From: an uncultured Alphaproteobacteria bacterium
Lineage (GTDB): Bacteria > Pseudomonadota > Alphaproteobacteria > UBA8366 > GCA-2717185
Assembly: GCA_943788635.1 (NCBI GenBank)
Contig: CALSRA010000013.1
Span: 62,001-126,000 of the forward strand
Direction: 5' to 3'
Length of the DNA stretch: 64,000 nucleotides
Shown here piece by piece: positions 27,438 through 36,005 of this stretch; position 1 is the stretch's first letter, and every line of letters begins with the position of its first letter. Under the pieces are notes generated by a model. It ran no database searches. It worked only from the letters and a program-made list of their open reading frames with translations, and was not told the DNA's origin. The position numbers were made by a program, and so were the translations under genes.

Positions 27438-27560
27438 TCAATTAGACGCTCCCACTAATCTGACGATAACTTTTTTCCCTTCCTCATCATATTCCAGTTC
27501 AATCCCATTCCCGTTTGCGTTCGCAAGGTGTGTCATTTCATCAATGCAAGATAAACACAT
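27438..27560 (-). CDS. possible 40-residue protein, low confidence
   Basis: The minus frame from ATG 27558-27560 reads 'MCLSCIDEMTHLANANGNG' then 'IELEYDEEGKKVIVRLVGASN'. It has protein-like alternation of strands and AT-rich codons like the two genes beside it. There is no clear ribosome-binding site. Confidence 0.25.
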   Translation of the reverse strand: MCLSCIDEMTHLANANGNGIELEYDEEGKKVIVRLVGASN

Positions 27561-28090
27561 AGGGGACACTCAGGCTGTCCTCTGGTTTTTTGAAAAGCGC
27601 CTGTGGGCGGAGCATGGAGGAAGTCTCGATGAAGGAACCAACAGCGAAGGAGCTCGAAAACTCCTCGAAGCAAGAGGTGTCGATGTCGGAGAGCGAGGCA
27701 ATGGACAGGGTGGTGGCTCTACGAAAACGGTTCTTGAGCAATCCCCTCGAGAATATGGACAACAAGATGGAGTGGCCGGAGCCGATAACGGCGGCGGACG
27801 AGCTGGCGCAAGACAAGCGAGCCTACGAACGGCGGAAGATGCGCTCAGCGACGCGCCAAGAATTGAAGGCGCGACAGGGCCGCTCGGGGATATCCATGAC
27901 ATCGCTCGCCGATATGCTCGAAGCGCAGGCAGACGAACAAGACGCCAAGGACGATACGTCGAAGTAGACGCCGCCTTCGCCACCCGCGTCGCCGAAGCCT
28001 ACGAGGCTATGCCCAACGACGTCCGCCAGCCGGGCGTTCGTCGGGCATACGGCGCCCTGATCAGGGAGACGCTCGCCCAGTATCAAGCCC
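27544..28090 (+). pseudogene. fragment of a large phage-type protein
   Basis: One frame, open from 27544, holds two blocks that recall segments of very large phage and plasmid proteins. The first is 'DTQAVLWFFEKRLWAEHGG' near the start. The second is 'DIARRYARSAGRRTRRQGRY' followed by 'RVAEAYEAMPNDVRQPGVRR' and 'AYGALIRETLAQYQAL' at 27890-28090. After 28090 the frame loses sense, and a plausible continuation 'YILQDLGFEPDGDVLRWKG' is found one frame over. The 5' part of the gene is missing. I judge it a decayed remnant; the family link is from memory of the motif and needs a profile search. Confidence 0.5.
27629..27967 (+). CDS. hypothetical protein, nested in another frame
   Basis: 112 residues from ATG 27629 with a strong GGAGG (27616-27620) eight bases upstream. 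It is hydrophilic and helical ('MDRVVALRKRFLSNPLENM', 'AADELAQDKRAYERRKMRSA', 'LADMLEAQADEQDAKDDTSK'), with third codon positions mostly G or C. It overlaps, in a different frame, the phage-type remnant 27544-28090. Both frames look protein-like, so one may be a shadow of the other. Not recognised. Confidence 0.5.
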   Translation: MKEPTAKELENSSKQEVSMSESEAMDRVVALRKRFLSNPLENMDNKMEWPEPITAADELAQDKRAYERRKMRSATRQELKARQGRSGISMTSLADMLEAQADEQDAKDDTSK

Positions 28091-28160
28091 TCGTAGTACA
28101 TTCTACAGGACCTCGGGTTCGAGCCCGACGGCGATGTATTGAGATGGAAAGGAAGCGAAG

Positions 28161-28397
28161 ATGCCAGAGGAAGTATCGTCAGACGCTATTTCGGAGGTCG
28201 CCTTGAAGATGTTCTCGGCGGACGAAGTGACGAAAATGTCCAAAACCTCGAAGGTAAAGCTGACGCGCAGAATACGGTGGATGCTGGAGGACGGGGTCGA
28301 GTTCGACCAGAAGACGTTGAACGACACCCGAGCGTCACTGGAGCGGACAGCGCTTCATCCCGCGCTCGCGCCATTGCCGAGCAGCTCTCAGGACTGA
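28161..28397 (+). CDS. hypothetical protein, nested in another frame
   Basis: Seventy-eight residues from ATG 28161 with AAGGAAG just before it. The text 'SDAISEVALKMFSADEVTKMSKTSKVKLTRRIRWMLEDG' is split in meaning: it is hydrophilic and helical, and its third codon positions are mostly G/C. A second frame (28104-28651) across the same bases is also open. Not recognised. Confidence 0.45.
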   Translation: MPEEVSSDAISEVALKMFSADEVTKMSKTSKVKLTRRIRWMLEDGVEFDQKTLNDTRASLERTALHPALAPLPSSSQD

Positions 28398-28651
28398 GCG
28401 ACCTCGCGCTCGAGAACCTCGGCCTGACGGCCGAGGACCGGGCCAACATCGAGACCCTGACCGGGCGGCGCATTGCCCTCGAGCAGGACGGTGCCACCCT
28501 CACCGGGCAGCTGGAGACGGCGGCGTTCCCCACGAACGATGTGGTCGCTGACCTGCTCGGAGTTTCCCCGAAGATGACAGAAAGGCTCCGGCTTAGGCGG
28601 ACGCAGGGGTGCAGCCTGAACGGCATAGCGGCAGCCGTGGGGGTCCAATAG
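28398..28651 (+). pseudogene. C-terminal fragment of a phage-type protein
   Basis: The frame open from before 28139 becomes strongly GC3-biased here: 'LALENLGLTAEDRANIETLTG', then 'GQLETAAFPTNDVVADLLGVSPKM', ending in stop at 28651. It probably continues the remnant upstream after a frame change near 28090. Function unknown. Confidence 0.4.
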
Positions 28652-28657
28652 GACGGA

Positions 28658-29027
28658 TTACCAGCGTAGCGAGAGCAACACATCCGGCGCCAGCTTGAGA
28701 TTGATCTGCACGAACCGATGCAGGGCATCGTTACGCGCGAGCCAATTACGCTCAGTATAGAGCAGTTCGTCATCTAGCCAGCGCCAGTCACCCTTCAGGG
28801 CCTCGACCTTCAACGTGTCCCAACGTGCTGGCGCGACCGCTTCGATTAACGCGGGGTCGAGTAGGCCATGGAATGCACGCAACGCGCCCCGGTGCGTACC
28901 GTCTCGAGTTCGCGTCGATAACCAGACGGGTTCGTGATTTGCGATGGCCCAGCGCAGAAAAGCCTCCGCTCCGTTCGCGAGGTCGCCGCGCTTCGTCAAG
29001 AGAACGCCATCTATGTCGAGGTAGAGC
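28658..29027 (-). pseudogene. HAD-like protein missing only its start codon region (IS66 insertion)
   Basis: At the IS66 boundary (29027) the minus frame begins L-Y-L-D-I-D-G-V-L-L, a HAD motif I (DxDGV), and runs about 122 residues to 28658. It contains 'PVWLSTRTRDGTHRGALRAF' (motif II Ser/Thr) and 'WLDDELLYTERNWL' (late acidic motif). Only one to three N-terminal codons seem to be missing. The same frame is open into IS66, so a read-through start inside the IS is possible but unproven. Confidence 0.7.
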
Positions 29028-29072
29028 GTTACCGTCCTGGCATTCCGCCCTACCGCGCGACGGATGGCCCTG

Positions 29073-30593
29073 TTACGCTGAGGCTTCAGCGTAACGCCAG
29101 GGCAGGAGCTCGTTGATGCGGGTGATCTTGTGATCTGCGATGCGGCCGAGCGTGTCGGTGAGCCATGCCTGCGGGTCGACGCCATTGAGCTTCGCGGTCT
29201 CGATCAGCGTATAGGCAATTGCGGCTGATCTGCCGCCGCCTTCGGAGCCCATGAAGAGATAATTCTTCCGGCCCAGGGCGATAGCCCGCATGCTTCTTTC
29301 TGCGGTGTTGTTGTCCAATTCCAGGAAGCCATGTTCCAGATACGGCCGAAGCCGTTTCATTCGTGTCAGGGCATAGCGAATGGCTCCGGCAAGGGGCGAT
29401 TTGCCGGATATCCTGGTCAGTTGGGCATGCAGCCATGCTTCCAGGTCGTCGAGAACAGGCTTTGCCTTTTCCTGCCTTAGCCGCCGCCGTTCATCCGGCG
29501 GTGAACCGCGCGCCGCTTTCTCGACGGCATAGAGTTGGGCGATCCGTTTTATGGCCTCATCAGCAATCGCCGATCCCTGAGATTTGTGGATATCGACGAA
29601 CTTGCGCCGGATATGGGCCATGCAGGCGACCTCCGTCACTTTGCCCGTGCGGTACAGGTCATTGAAGCCCGCATAACCATCCGCGTGCATGAAGCCCTCG
29701 TAGGCAGCCAGATGTTCACGCGGACGAACGCCCTTCCTGTCGGGCGAGAATTGATACCACGTGGCGGGATGCGCCTCTCCGGCCCAGGGACGTTCGTCGC
29801 GGACATAGGCCCAAAGTCGGGCTGTCCTGGTTTTGCCGAAACCTGGAGCCAGCAACTTTACCGGCGTGTCATCGGCGAAGAGAGCCTGTCCTTTCAGGAC
29901 ATGGCGCGCGATGGCGTCCGCCAAAGGTTCCAGCAGGGCCGTGGATTTACCAACCCAGTCGGCCAGGGTGGAGCGATCCAGGTCGATACCCTCGCGCTCG
30001 AATATCTGACTTTGCCGGTACAAAGGCGAATGATCGGCGTATTTATTTACCAGAATATGGGCGAGCAGACCGGGGCCGGGACGCCCGCGCTCAATCGGCC
30101 GCGACGGCAGGGCCGCCTGATGGAACGTCTCGCAGCAGGTGCAGGCCATGCGGGGGCGGACTATCCGGTTCACCACAAAACGTCCGGGGACATATTCCAA
30201 TTCCTCGGTGACATCGTCGCCAAGCGTTTTTAGTTTGCCGCCACAGTGCCCACAGGCGTCGCCCGGCGACAGTGTAGTCTCGTTGCGCGGGAGATGACCG
30301 GGCAGCGGTTTACGCTTGGGTTTGCCCTTTGGCGGCGTTGCGGCTTGATCGGTATTGGCGTCGTCTGGCGCGGGTTCTTGCGCGGCTGCGGCAATCTCTT
30401 CGTCTTCCAGCGTCAACGTCAGTTGATCCAGGGCCTCGGAACGGGACCCGAAGCGATGTTGACGCATCCCGGCTAATTGATGTTTGAGCTTCTCGATCAG
30501 AATGTCGCGAGACTTCAACTCCGACGCCAATGTCGTAACCAAACCCTTCAGGGCGGCAGCGTCATTCGGGAGGTTCTTGGCGTTGTCGAGCAT
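29073..30593 (-). CDS. tnpC: IS66 transposase TnpC
   Basis: 506 residues, same translation as the copy at 16416-17936, with the zinc-binding 'CGHCGGKL' and the catalytic blocks '[11 protein letters not shown]' and '[11 protein letters not shown]'. Nothing suggests inactivation. Confidence 0.95.
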   Translation of the reverse strand: MLDNAKNLPNDAAALKGLVTTLASELKSRDILIEKLKHQLAGMRQHRFGSRSEALDQLTLTLEDEEIAAAAQEPAPDDANTDQAATPPKGKPKRKPLPGHLPRNETTLSPGDACGHCGGKLKTLGDDVTEELEYVPGRFVVNRIVRPRMACTCCETFHQAALPSRPIERGRPGPGLLAHILVNKYADHSPLYRQSQIFEREGIDLDRSTLADWVGKSTALLEPLADAIARHVLKGQALFADDTPVKLLAPGFGKTRTARLWAYVRDERPWAGEAHPATWYQFSPDRKGVRPREHLAAYEGFMHADGYAGFNDLYRTGKVTEVACMAHIRRKFVDIHKSQGSAIADEAIKRIAQLYAVEKAARGSPPDERRRLRQEKAKPVLDDLEAWLHAQLTRISGKSPLAGAIRYALTRMKRLRPYLEHGFLELDNNTAERSMRAIALGRKNYLFMGSEGGGRSAAIAYTLIETAKLNGVDPQAWLTDTLGRIADHKITRINELLPWRYAEASA

Positions 30594-30665
30594 GCCAGTA
30601 ATCTATCAGACGCCACCGTCCATAGGAATCCCCAAGGATTGGCAAACCTTTGCTGTGAAACGATT

Positions 30666-31013
30666 TTACCCAACCGTCAGCGGTCGCCACGTTCGTTGCG
30701 GCATGCGCCAGTCGATCCCTTCAAGAAGCATTGAGAGTTGTGCCGGTGACATCGACACCTTGCCGTCTTTCGCCACCGGCCACACGAAGCGCCCCCGCTC
30801 CAGACGTTTGGAGAACAGGCAGGCTCCTTGTTGGTCCCACCAGATGATCTTTAATAGATCGCCACGCCGACCCCGGAACACGAACAGGTGGCCGGAGTAC
30901 GGGTCTTCCGACAACGACGCCTCAGCTTGCGCCGCCAGCGTATTAAAACCCCGCCGCAGGTCCGTCACGCCAGCCGCCAGCCAGACCCGCGTGTTGCTTG
31001 GAACGGGAATCAA
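30666..31013 (-). CDS. tnpB: IS66 accessory protein TnpB (full length)
   Basis: Coupled TTG start at '[11 protein letters not shown]' overlapping the tnpA stop. Compared with copy 1 it keeps a C-terminal '[10 protein letters not shown]' because a Gln codon replaces the stop (G at 30698). It has Leu in 'TDLRRG' where most TnpB proteins and copy 1 have Met (G at 30959). Confidence 0.9.
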   Translation of the reverse strand: MIPVPSNTRVWLAAGVTDLRRGFNTLAAQAEASLSEDPYSGHLFVFRGRRGDLLKIIWWDQQGACLFSKRLERGRFVWPVAKDGKVSMSPAQLSMLLEGIDWRMPQRTWRPLTVG

Positions 31014-31405
31014 GAACCCAACCCCCGCACAAGACGGCACAGCGCCTCGGGGTCATAGGCGCCGCTGACGCTGATGCGATGTCCAGACGGCGAGACAATC
31101 TCGATCTGCGATCCCGACACCCCAACCTCATTGACAGGGGCACCGACAACCGGCGCGTCGATGACGGGAGGACCAAGGACGAGCGGTTCGGCGACCACCT
31201 CGACTGGAAGAAATGATGGGGTGGCGTCTTCGACTGGCAGCGGATTGAAACGCGGATCACGCAGCCATTTGAATATCAGATTTGCGTTCACGTCATAGCG
31301 ACGCGCCACCTGTGAAACCGATACCCCCGGAACTCGCGTCTGCGCCACGATCCGTATCTTCTCTTCGTCTTCCCACAACCGCCGCACGCGTCGATTCTTT
31401 GGCAT
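31010..31405 (-). CDS. tnpA: IS66 accessory protein TnpA (helix-turn-helix)
   Basis: About 131 residues from '[20 protein letters not shown]', identical to copy 1. Helix-turn-helix at '[17 protein letters not shown]'. Confidence 0.9.
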   Translation of the reverse strand: MPKNRRVRRLWEDEEKIRIVAQTRVPGVSVSQVARRYDVNANLIFKWLRDPRFNPLPVEDATPSFLPVEVVAEPLVLGPPVIDAPVVGAPVNEVGVSGSQIEIVSPSGHRISVSGAYDPEALCRLVRGLGS

Positions 31406-31518
31406 CCTTAAACCCACTTGGTGTCCACCATCGATAGTGGACACCAACGCCCTCCATCAGGCGGGAACTGTCGCAGATAATGACGCGGTCAAATAGGGCG
31501 GGTTCACCAAACGCTTAC

Positions 31519-31663
31519 GTTTCTCCTTCAACATGGCCTGAATGTGCGCGGGCAAAGGGGTAGCTTTTCCTGACAGCTCCTCTTTAAGAGGGTTCCCGCA
31601 GCAATGCTTATATTTTTTCCTGCTGCCACAAGGACACGGTGCGTTTCTACTGATCTTTCCCAT
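31519..31663 (-). pseudogene. SEC-C zinc-motif protein, 3' end cut by IS66
   Basis: The protein begins '[23 protein letters not shown]', a perfect SEC-C zinc-binding motif (CPCGS...HCC) like that at the C-terminus of SecA and in many small proteins. After about 48 native residues the frame enters IS66 sequence and stops at 31457. It is small enough that the motif itself is intact, but the native C-terminus is lost. Confidence 0.8.
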
Positions 31664-32035
31664 ATAGCGAGTATATCTGAGATGTAAGGTTAATAAAATA
31701 TCGCTCGCGACAAGATATTACCTCCGTTAGCCAGAAGTCACACCGAGAGTCCGAAAAGGGTCAAAAGCGGTCATTAGGAATCCGGAGGCCGTAGCGCTTT
31801 CGCTACCCGGACCGCACACCAAATCTACCCCCAACCAATACCGTAATCTACACCGTATTCGGTGAAAGCAGCTTGACGTCCTGACAGAGGAAGCCGGTTC
31901 CATGCGGTCACGGGCCACCCTATGATAACCTGTCGTAACGACAGAACGTCTTTACCTAATCGCTGACGGGACGCGATAACGCGGGGCTTCGACAGGAGGC
32001 ATGACAGTGACGATACAGCAACGGAGCATCAGGGC
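31664..32035. other. intergenic, right edge of the accessory region
   Basis: No gene recognised. A short hairpin GTAGCGctttCGCTAC is at about 31791-31806. The sequence 31735-31780 (GTCACACCGAGAGTCCG, then AAAAGGGTCAAAAGCGGTCA) looks like a dispersed intergenic repeat, judged only by eye. The promoter of the acyl-CoA synthetase should be near the 3' end. Confidence 0.4.
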
Positions 32036-33574
32036 ATGACAGCAGGCCTGCTGACCGCCGGCGGGATGCTTGCCACCCATGCGCGGCTGCGACCCGGCGC
32101 CCTTGGGGCCATGGACCTGACGCGGCGGATGAGCTTCGCCGAGTGGAACCAGCGGGCCTGCCGCCTGGCCAATGCGCTGCTCGGGCTCGGCCTTTCCAAG
32201 GGGGACAGGGTTGCCGTCCTGGCCTATAACCGGCTGGAATGGGCCGAGATATATGTCGCCGTCGCGAAGGCCGGGCTGGTGGCGGTCCCGATCAATTTTC
32301 GCCTCACCGGGCCGGAGGCCGCCTATATCATCAATGACTGCGGAGCGGCGGCGGTGCTGCTGGAAGCGTCGCTCGCGGGAACACTTGAAAGCATGCGCGC
32401 CGGGTTGACCGTACCGGAAGACCGGTTCGTGCATTTCGGCGGGCCCACACCGGCGGGCCACCACGGATACGAGGACCTGATCGCCGATGCCTCGGATCGC
32501 GAGCCTGCGATGGATGTCGCGCCGGACGACCCCTGGTGTCTGATGTACACCTCGGGCACGACCGGCGACCCGAAGGGCGCGATCCGCAGCCATCGCAGCC
32601 TGGCCATGCTGGGGCTGATGACTGGGATCGAATTCAAGTTCCACCGGCGCGACAATGCGCTGCTGGTCATGCCGATGTGCCATTCGAACTCGCTGTTCTT
32701 CTTCTCCGCGTCTTTGTTCTGCGGTGGGGCGATAACGATATTCTCATCACCGAGCTTCGATCCGGAACTTTGCCTGCGGGCATTGGGCAGCGCGACCTTT
32801 ACGTCACTGGTGCCGACACATTATGCGATGATGCTGGATATCCCCGCCGACCGGCGCGGCAATATCACCTCCGTCGAAAAGCTTGTCGTTTCCTCGGCAA
32901 CGGCCTTCGCCACGACCAAGCGGCAGATCATGGAGATGTTTCCGAATTCCGGCCTCTACGAGCTTTACGGTTCGACAGAGGCGGGCTTCGTGACGATCCT
33001 GCACCCGGAGGAGCAGTTCGATCACCTGGGGACCGTCGGCCGGGAGGTCGTGGGCTCCGCACCGATCCGATTGCTGGACGACAGCGGCAACGAGGTGCCC
33101 GACGGTGAGCCCGGCGAGCTGTTCAGCTGCAGCCCGTACCAGTTCGACAGCTACTGGAACCTGCCCGAAAAGACCGCCGAGGCGATGCGCGACGGGTATC
33201 TCAGCGTCGGCGATATTGCGGTACGCGACAGCGACGGATTCATTCGCCTTGTCGATCGCAAGAAGAACCTCATTATCTCCGGCGGCGAGAACATCTACCC
33301 TTCGGAGGTCGAACAGGTGCTGATCAACCACCCGGATGTGCGCGATGTTGCGGTGATCGGCGTGCCAGACCCGAAATGGAGCGAGAGGGTGTTGGCTGTG
33401 GTGGTGCCACGCGACGGGGCGACGCCGGATGCCGATGCGTTGATCGACTGGTCCCGCGACCATCTCGCCGGGTTCAAGCGCCCGCGAGACATTGTCTTTC
33501 TCGCCGCGCAACAGATGCCGCGCAATGCCACCGGTAAAGTCCTGCACCACAGGCTGCGCGAGATGTTCGGCTGA
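32036..33574 (+). CDS. AMP-binding acyl-CoA synthetase
   Basis: 512 residues of the adenylate-forming family. P-loop 'LMYTSGTTGDPKGAI' (about 164-178), 'YELYGSTEAGFV' (about 309), 'SVGDIAVRDSDGFIRLVDRKKNLIISGGENIYP' is the hinge region in two blocks ('SVGDIAVRDSDGF' and 'RKKNLIISGGENIYPSEVE'), and the adenylation Lys is in 'NATGKVLHH'. It activates a carboxylic acid to its CoA thioester in the cytoplasm; chain length cannot be judged. It is the first intact metabolic gene after the IS region. Confidence 0.92.
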   Translation: MTAGLLTAGGMLATHARLRPGALGAMDLTRRMSFAEWNQRACRLANALLGLGLSKGDRVAVLAYNRLEWAEIYVAVAKAGLVAVPINFRLTGPEAAYIINDCGAAAVLLEASLAGTLESMRAGLTVPEDRFVHFGGPTPAGHHGYEDLIADASDREPAMDVAPDDPWCLMYTSGTTGDPKGAIRSHRSLAMLGLMTGIEFKFHRRDNALLVMPMCHSNSLFFFSASLFCGGAITIFSSPSFDPELCLRALGSATFTSLVPTHYAMMLDIPADRRGNITSVEKLVVSSATAFATTKRQIMEMFPNSGLYELYGSTEAGFVTILHPEEQFDHLGTVGREVVGSAPIRLLDDSGNEVPDGEPGELFSCSPYQFDSYWNLPEKTAEAMRDGYLSVGDIAVRDSDGFIRLVDRKKNLIISGGENIYPSEVEQVLINHPDVRDVAVIGVPDPKWSERVLAVVVPRDGATPDADALIDWSRDHLAGFKRPRDIVFLAAQQMPRNATGKVLHHRLREMFG

Positions 33575-33663
33575 GGCCGTGACGGCCCCCTGGGAACGGC
33601 AGATTGCGATGGGGCGGCGCGAAAGAATGTATCATCGACGTGTTCTATTTTGGGAATGAGGAC

Positions 33664-34191
33664 ATGATTGAAGGTCTTGAAGTTCGTACATGCCTGTCGT
33701 CTGACATGCCGTCGATCGATACGCTTTATCCGGACGCGTTTCCGGACGAGGACCTGTTGCCCCTGGTACAGGACCTGCTGACGCTGCGGTCTGTCACGCT
33801 TTCGCTTGTCGGGATTGTAGACCGAACGCTGGCGGGGCATGTCGTTTTCACAGCATGCAGTATTGCCGGGACGGAGCAGAAAATTTCGCTGCTGGGACCG
33901 CTCGCGGTCGCCCCCGCGTGGCAAAGCAAGGGCATCGGCAGCGCCCTGGTTCGCGAAGGATTGCAGCAGGTGGCGCATGACGGTGCGGTCCGGGCCTGTG
34001 TACTGGGCGACCCGGCCTATTACGGGCGCTTCGGCTTTGCACCCGAGGCTGACATTATGCCGCCATACCCGTTGCCGACGGAATGGACCGGCGCATGGCA
34101 ATCGGTCAGCCTGCACAATACCGAGCCGCCGCCACATGGGACACTTACCGTACCGGAAGCTTGGCGCCAGCCAGCGCTTTGGGCGCCTTGA
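33664..34191 (+). CDS. GNAT-family N-acetyltransferase
   Basis: 175 residues. Acetyl-CoA binding motif A is 'LGPLAVAPAWQSKGIGSALVREGL' split as 'LGPLAVAPAWQ' and 'SKGIGSALV', followed by 'CVLGDPAYYGRFGF', typical of the YhbS-like subgroup. The ATG at 33664 is preferred over the upstream ATG at 33604 because the family start is here. Substrate unknown. Confidence 0.88.
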   Translation: MIEGLEVRTCLSSDMPSIDTLYPDAFPDEDLLPLVQDLLTLRSVTLSLVGIVDRTLAGHVVFTACSIAGTEQKISLLGPLAVAPAWQSKGIGSALVREGLQQVAHDGAVRACVLGDPAYYGRFGFAPEADIMPPYPLPTEWTGAWQSVSLHNTEPPPHGTLTVPEAWRQPALWAP

Positions 34192-34222
34192 ACCGAATTG
34201 TGAGCCCGGCTTGCGAATTTCC

Positions 34223-35782
34223 TTACGGGCGGATCCGGCCGAGCAGCCAGGCCGGAATCATGGCGGCGAGGAAGAAAGCCACGAGCAGCAGGAAACCGTC
34301 CTGGAAGCCGAGCGTGCTGGCCTGGGCCTGGATGACCTCGCCGAGGTAAAACAGCGCGCCGGATGCCTGCTGTTCCGCGGGCAGACCCGCCTCGCCCAGC
34401 AACCGCTCGACCTCCTGCACCAATGTCCGCGTTGTTTCGTTGCCAGCGCTCTGCGTTGCCGTTAATGCCTCGCTGTGCATCTGGGTGCGGGTTTCGACGA
34501 AGACGACCCAGGCGGCCAGCCCCAGCGACCCGCCGAGTTGGCGGCAGAAGTTGATCGTACCGCCGCCCGCGCTCAACTTGTCCTGCGGCAGCGCCTGCAG
34601 CGCCGTATTCATGATGAAGGGGTTGGTGAAGCTCATCCCCATGCGGCTGACGATAAACAGGGCCATTATCGTGAAAACGGGTGTGTTGACATCGGCGCCG
34701 GCCATGGGCGCGGTCCCGGCGGCGAACAGGCACAACCCGGCGATGATCCCCCAATGGGCCGGCACCGTATCCGCCAGCCGTCCCGTCAGCGGCAAGGTCG
34801 TGACGATCAGCAACGCCGAGGGTAGCATGACCAGCGCGGCATCGAGCGGCGTCAGCCCCTGAATCAACTGGGTGAAGACGGGCACCGCATAGCCGACGCC
34901 GAAATTGCCGATGCCGAACACGAAGGCAATAATGGCCACCATGGCAAAACGGCGGTTCCGGAACAGCGTGACGTCGATCAGCGCCGCGCGGTCGCGCAGC
35001 TGCGTTGCGACCATAAGCGCGCCGGTGATGATCCCCGTGGTGAACAGGGTGACGATATAACCCGACGTCCACCCCTCGCGCGCGCCGTTGGTAATGCCGG
35101 TGATGAGGCAATACACACTGACAAGCAGCAACAGGTACCCCGGCCAGTCAAAGGGTCGGCGGTCCGTGGACGGCACCGAGGGAATGAACACCCAGCCCAT
35201 CGCCGCCGCAATGGCGATAACCGGCAGCGGCGCCCAGAAGATATAGCGCCAGTGAAACAGGTCGATGAAGATGCCGCCGAAAATCGGCCCCACCGCGACC
35301 GCCATGAACACGCCCATGGAATACAGCGCCATGGCGTAACCGCGCCGTGACGCGGGGAACACCTCGAACGCCACCACCATGACCAGCGGCTGGATAACAC
35401 CGGACGCCGAACCCTGAAGGATCCGGCCGACAACAAGCATGGAGAAATCCTGGCTCACTGCCGCGGTAATGCTGCCGACGGCAAACACGACTGCCATCAG
35501 CATGAACGCCCCGCGCTGGCCCAGCGCCGCCACCAGCCAGGCGCTCAGCAACTGGCTGGTCACCATGGTGATGTTGAAGGCCGTCGCCATCAGCTGCGCC
35601 TGGTCGAGCCCGATACCGAACGCGCCCATGACATCCGGCGTGGCCACGTTGACGATGGTGCTGGACATGACCATCGTGAACGACGCGGTCATGCCCGCGA
35701 TCATCACCAGAACGCGATAGGACGGGCCGAAGCGGGCAAACAGATCGCTGATCGATTCATTGGTCGTAAAGATGGCAGGCAT
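34223..35782 (-). CDS. DHA2-type (EmrB/QacA) MFS drug transporter
   Basis: About 519 residues and fourteen hydrophobic segments. Motif 'MVMSSTIVNVATPDVM' in helix 1 is characteristic of the 14-helix DHA2 group, with 'VVGRILQGSASGVIQPL' in helix 4 and 'SMGVFMAVAVGPIFGGIF' as antiporter motif C. Likely a proton-driven exporter of toxic compounds in the inner membrane. ATG 35782 ('MPAIFTTNE') is chosen over 35851, which lacks family sequence. No adjacent membrane-fusion (EmrA) gene is seen. Confidence 0.88.
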   Translation of the reverse strand: MPAIFTTNESISDLFARFGPSYRVLVMIAGMTASFTMVMSSTIVNVATPDVMGAFGIGLDQAQLMATAFNITMVTSQLLSAWLVAALGQRGAFMLMAVVFAVGSITAAVSQDFSMLVVGRILQGSASGVIQPLVMVVAFEVFPASRRGYAMALYSMGVFMAVAVGPIFGGIFIDLFHWRYIFWAPLPVIAIAAAMGWVFIPSVPSTDRRPFDWPGYLLLLVSVYCLITGITNGAREGWTSGYIVTLFTTGIITGALMVATQLRDRAALIDVTLFRNRRFAMVAIIAFVFGIGNFGVGYAVPVFTQLIQGLTPLDAALVMLPSALLIVTTLPLTGRLADTVPAHWGIIAGLCLFAAGTAPMAGADVNTPVFTIMALFIVSRMGMSFTNPFIMNTALQALPQDKLSAGGGTINFCRQLGGSLGLAAWVVFVETRTQMHSEALTATQSAGNETTRTLVQEVERLLGEAGLPAEQQASGALFYLGEVIQAQASTLGFQDGFLLLVAFFLAAMIPAWLLGRIRP

Positions 35783-36005
35783 CCTGCTGTGACCCGGCGC
35801 CGTTTGACCCCGGACCGGTTCTTCCCTGCCCGGCACACCGCAGGCAATCACGGGGAATGATGCGGCGCAGGCACCGTCCCGTCAATCGACGCCCCGGCGG
35901 GCATGAAGAGCGCGCTGTGCCACGCAATCGTGATCGGGTGATCCCGGGATTTCCCCCTAAGGTCCGGAACAGGCAACAATTCGTTCCGGGCAAGGGAAAC
36001 AGGCA

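Larger units (their letters stand above)
29028..31518 (-). mobile_element. IS66-family element, copy 2 (2491 bp)
   Basis: Same length and orientation as copy 1 (16371-18861) at an offset of 12657 bases. The two differ at only two positions that I could find. Left flank GGTAGAGC and right flank GTTTCTCC do not match, so no target duplication remains. The left end cuts a HAD-like gene at its start and the right end cuts a SEC-C gene at its 3' end. Confidence 0.9.

Noticed and set aside
28658..29185. Minus-strand gene starting inside IS66
   Set aside because: Residues before the IS border are IS66 sequence read in another frame. Only 28658-29027 is native HAD-like coding sequence.
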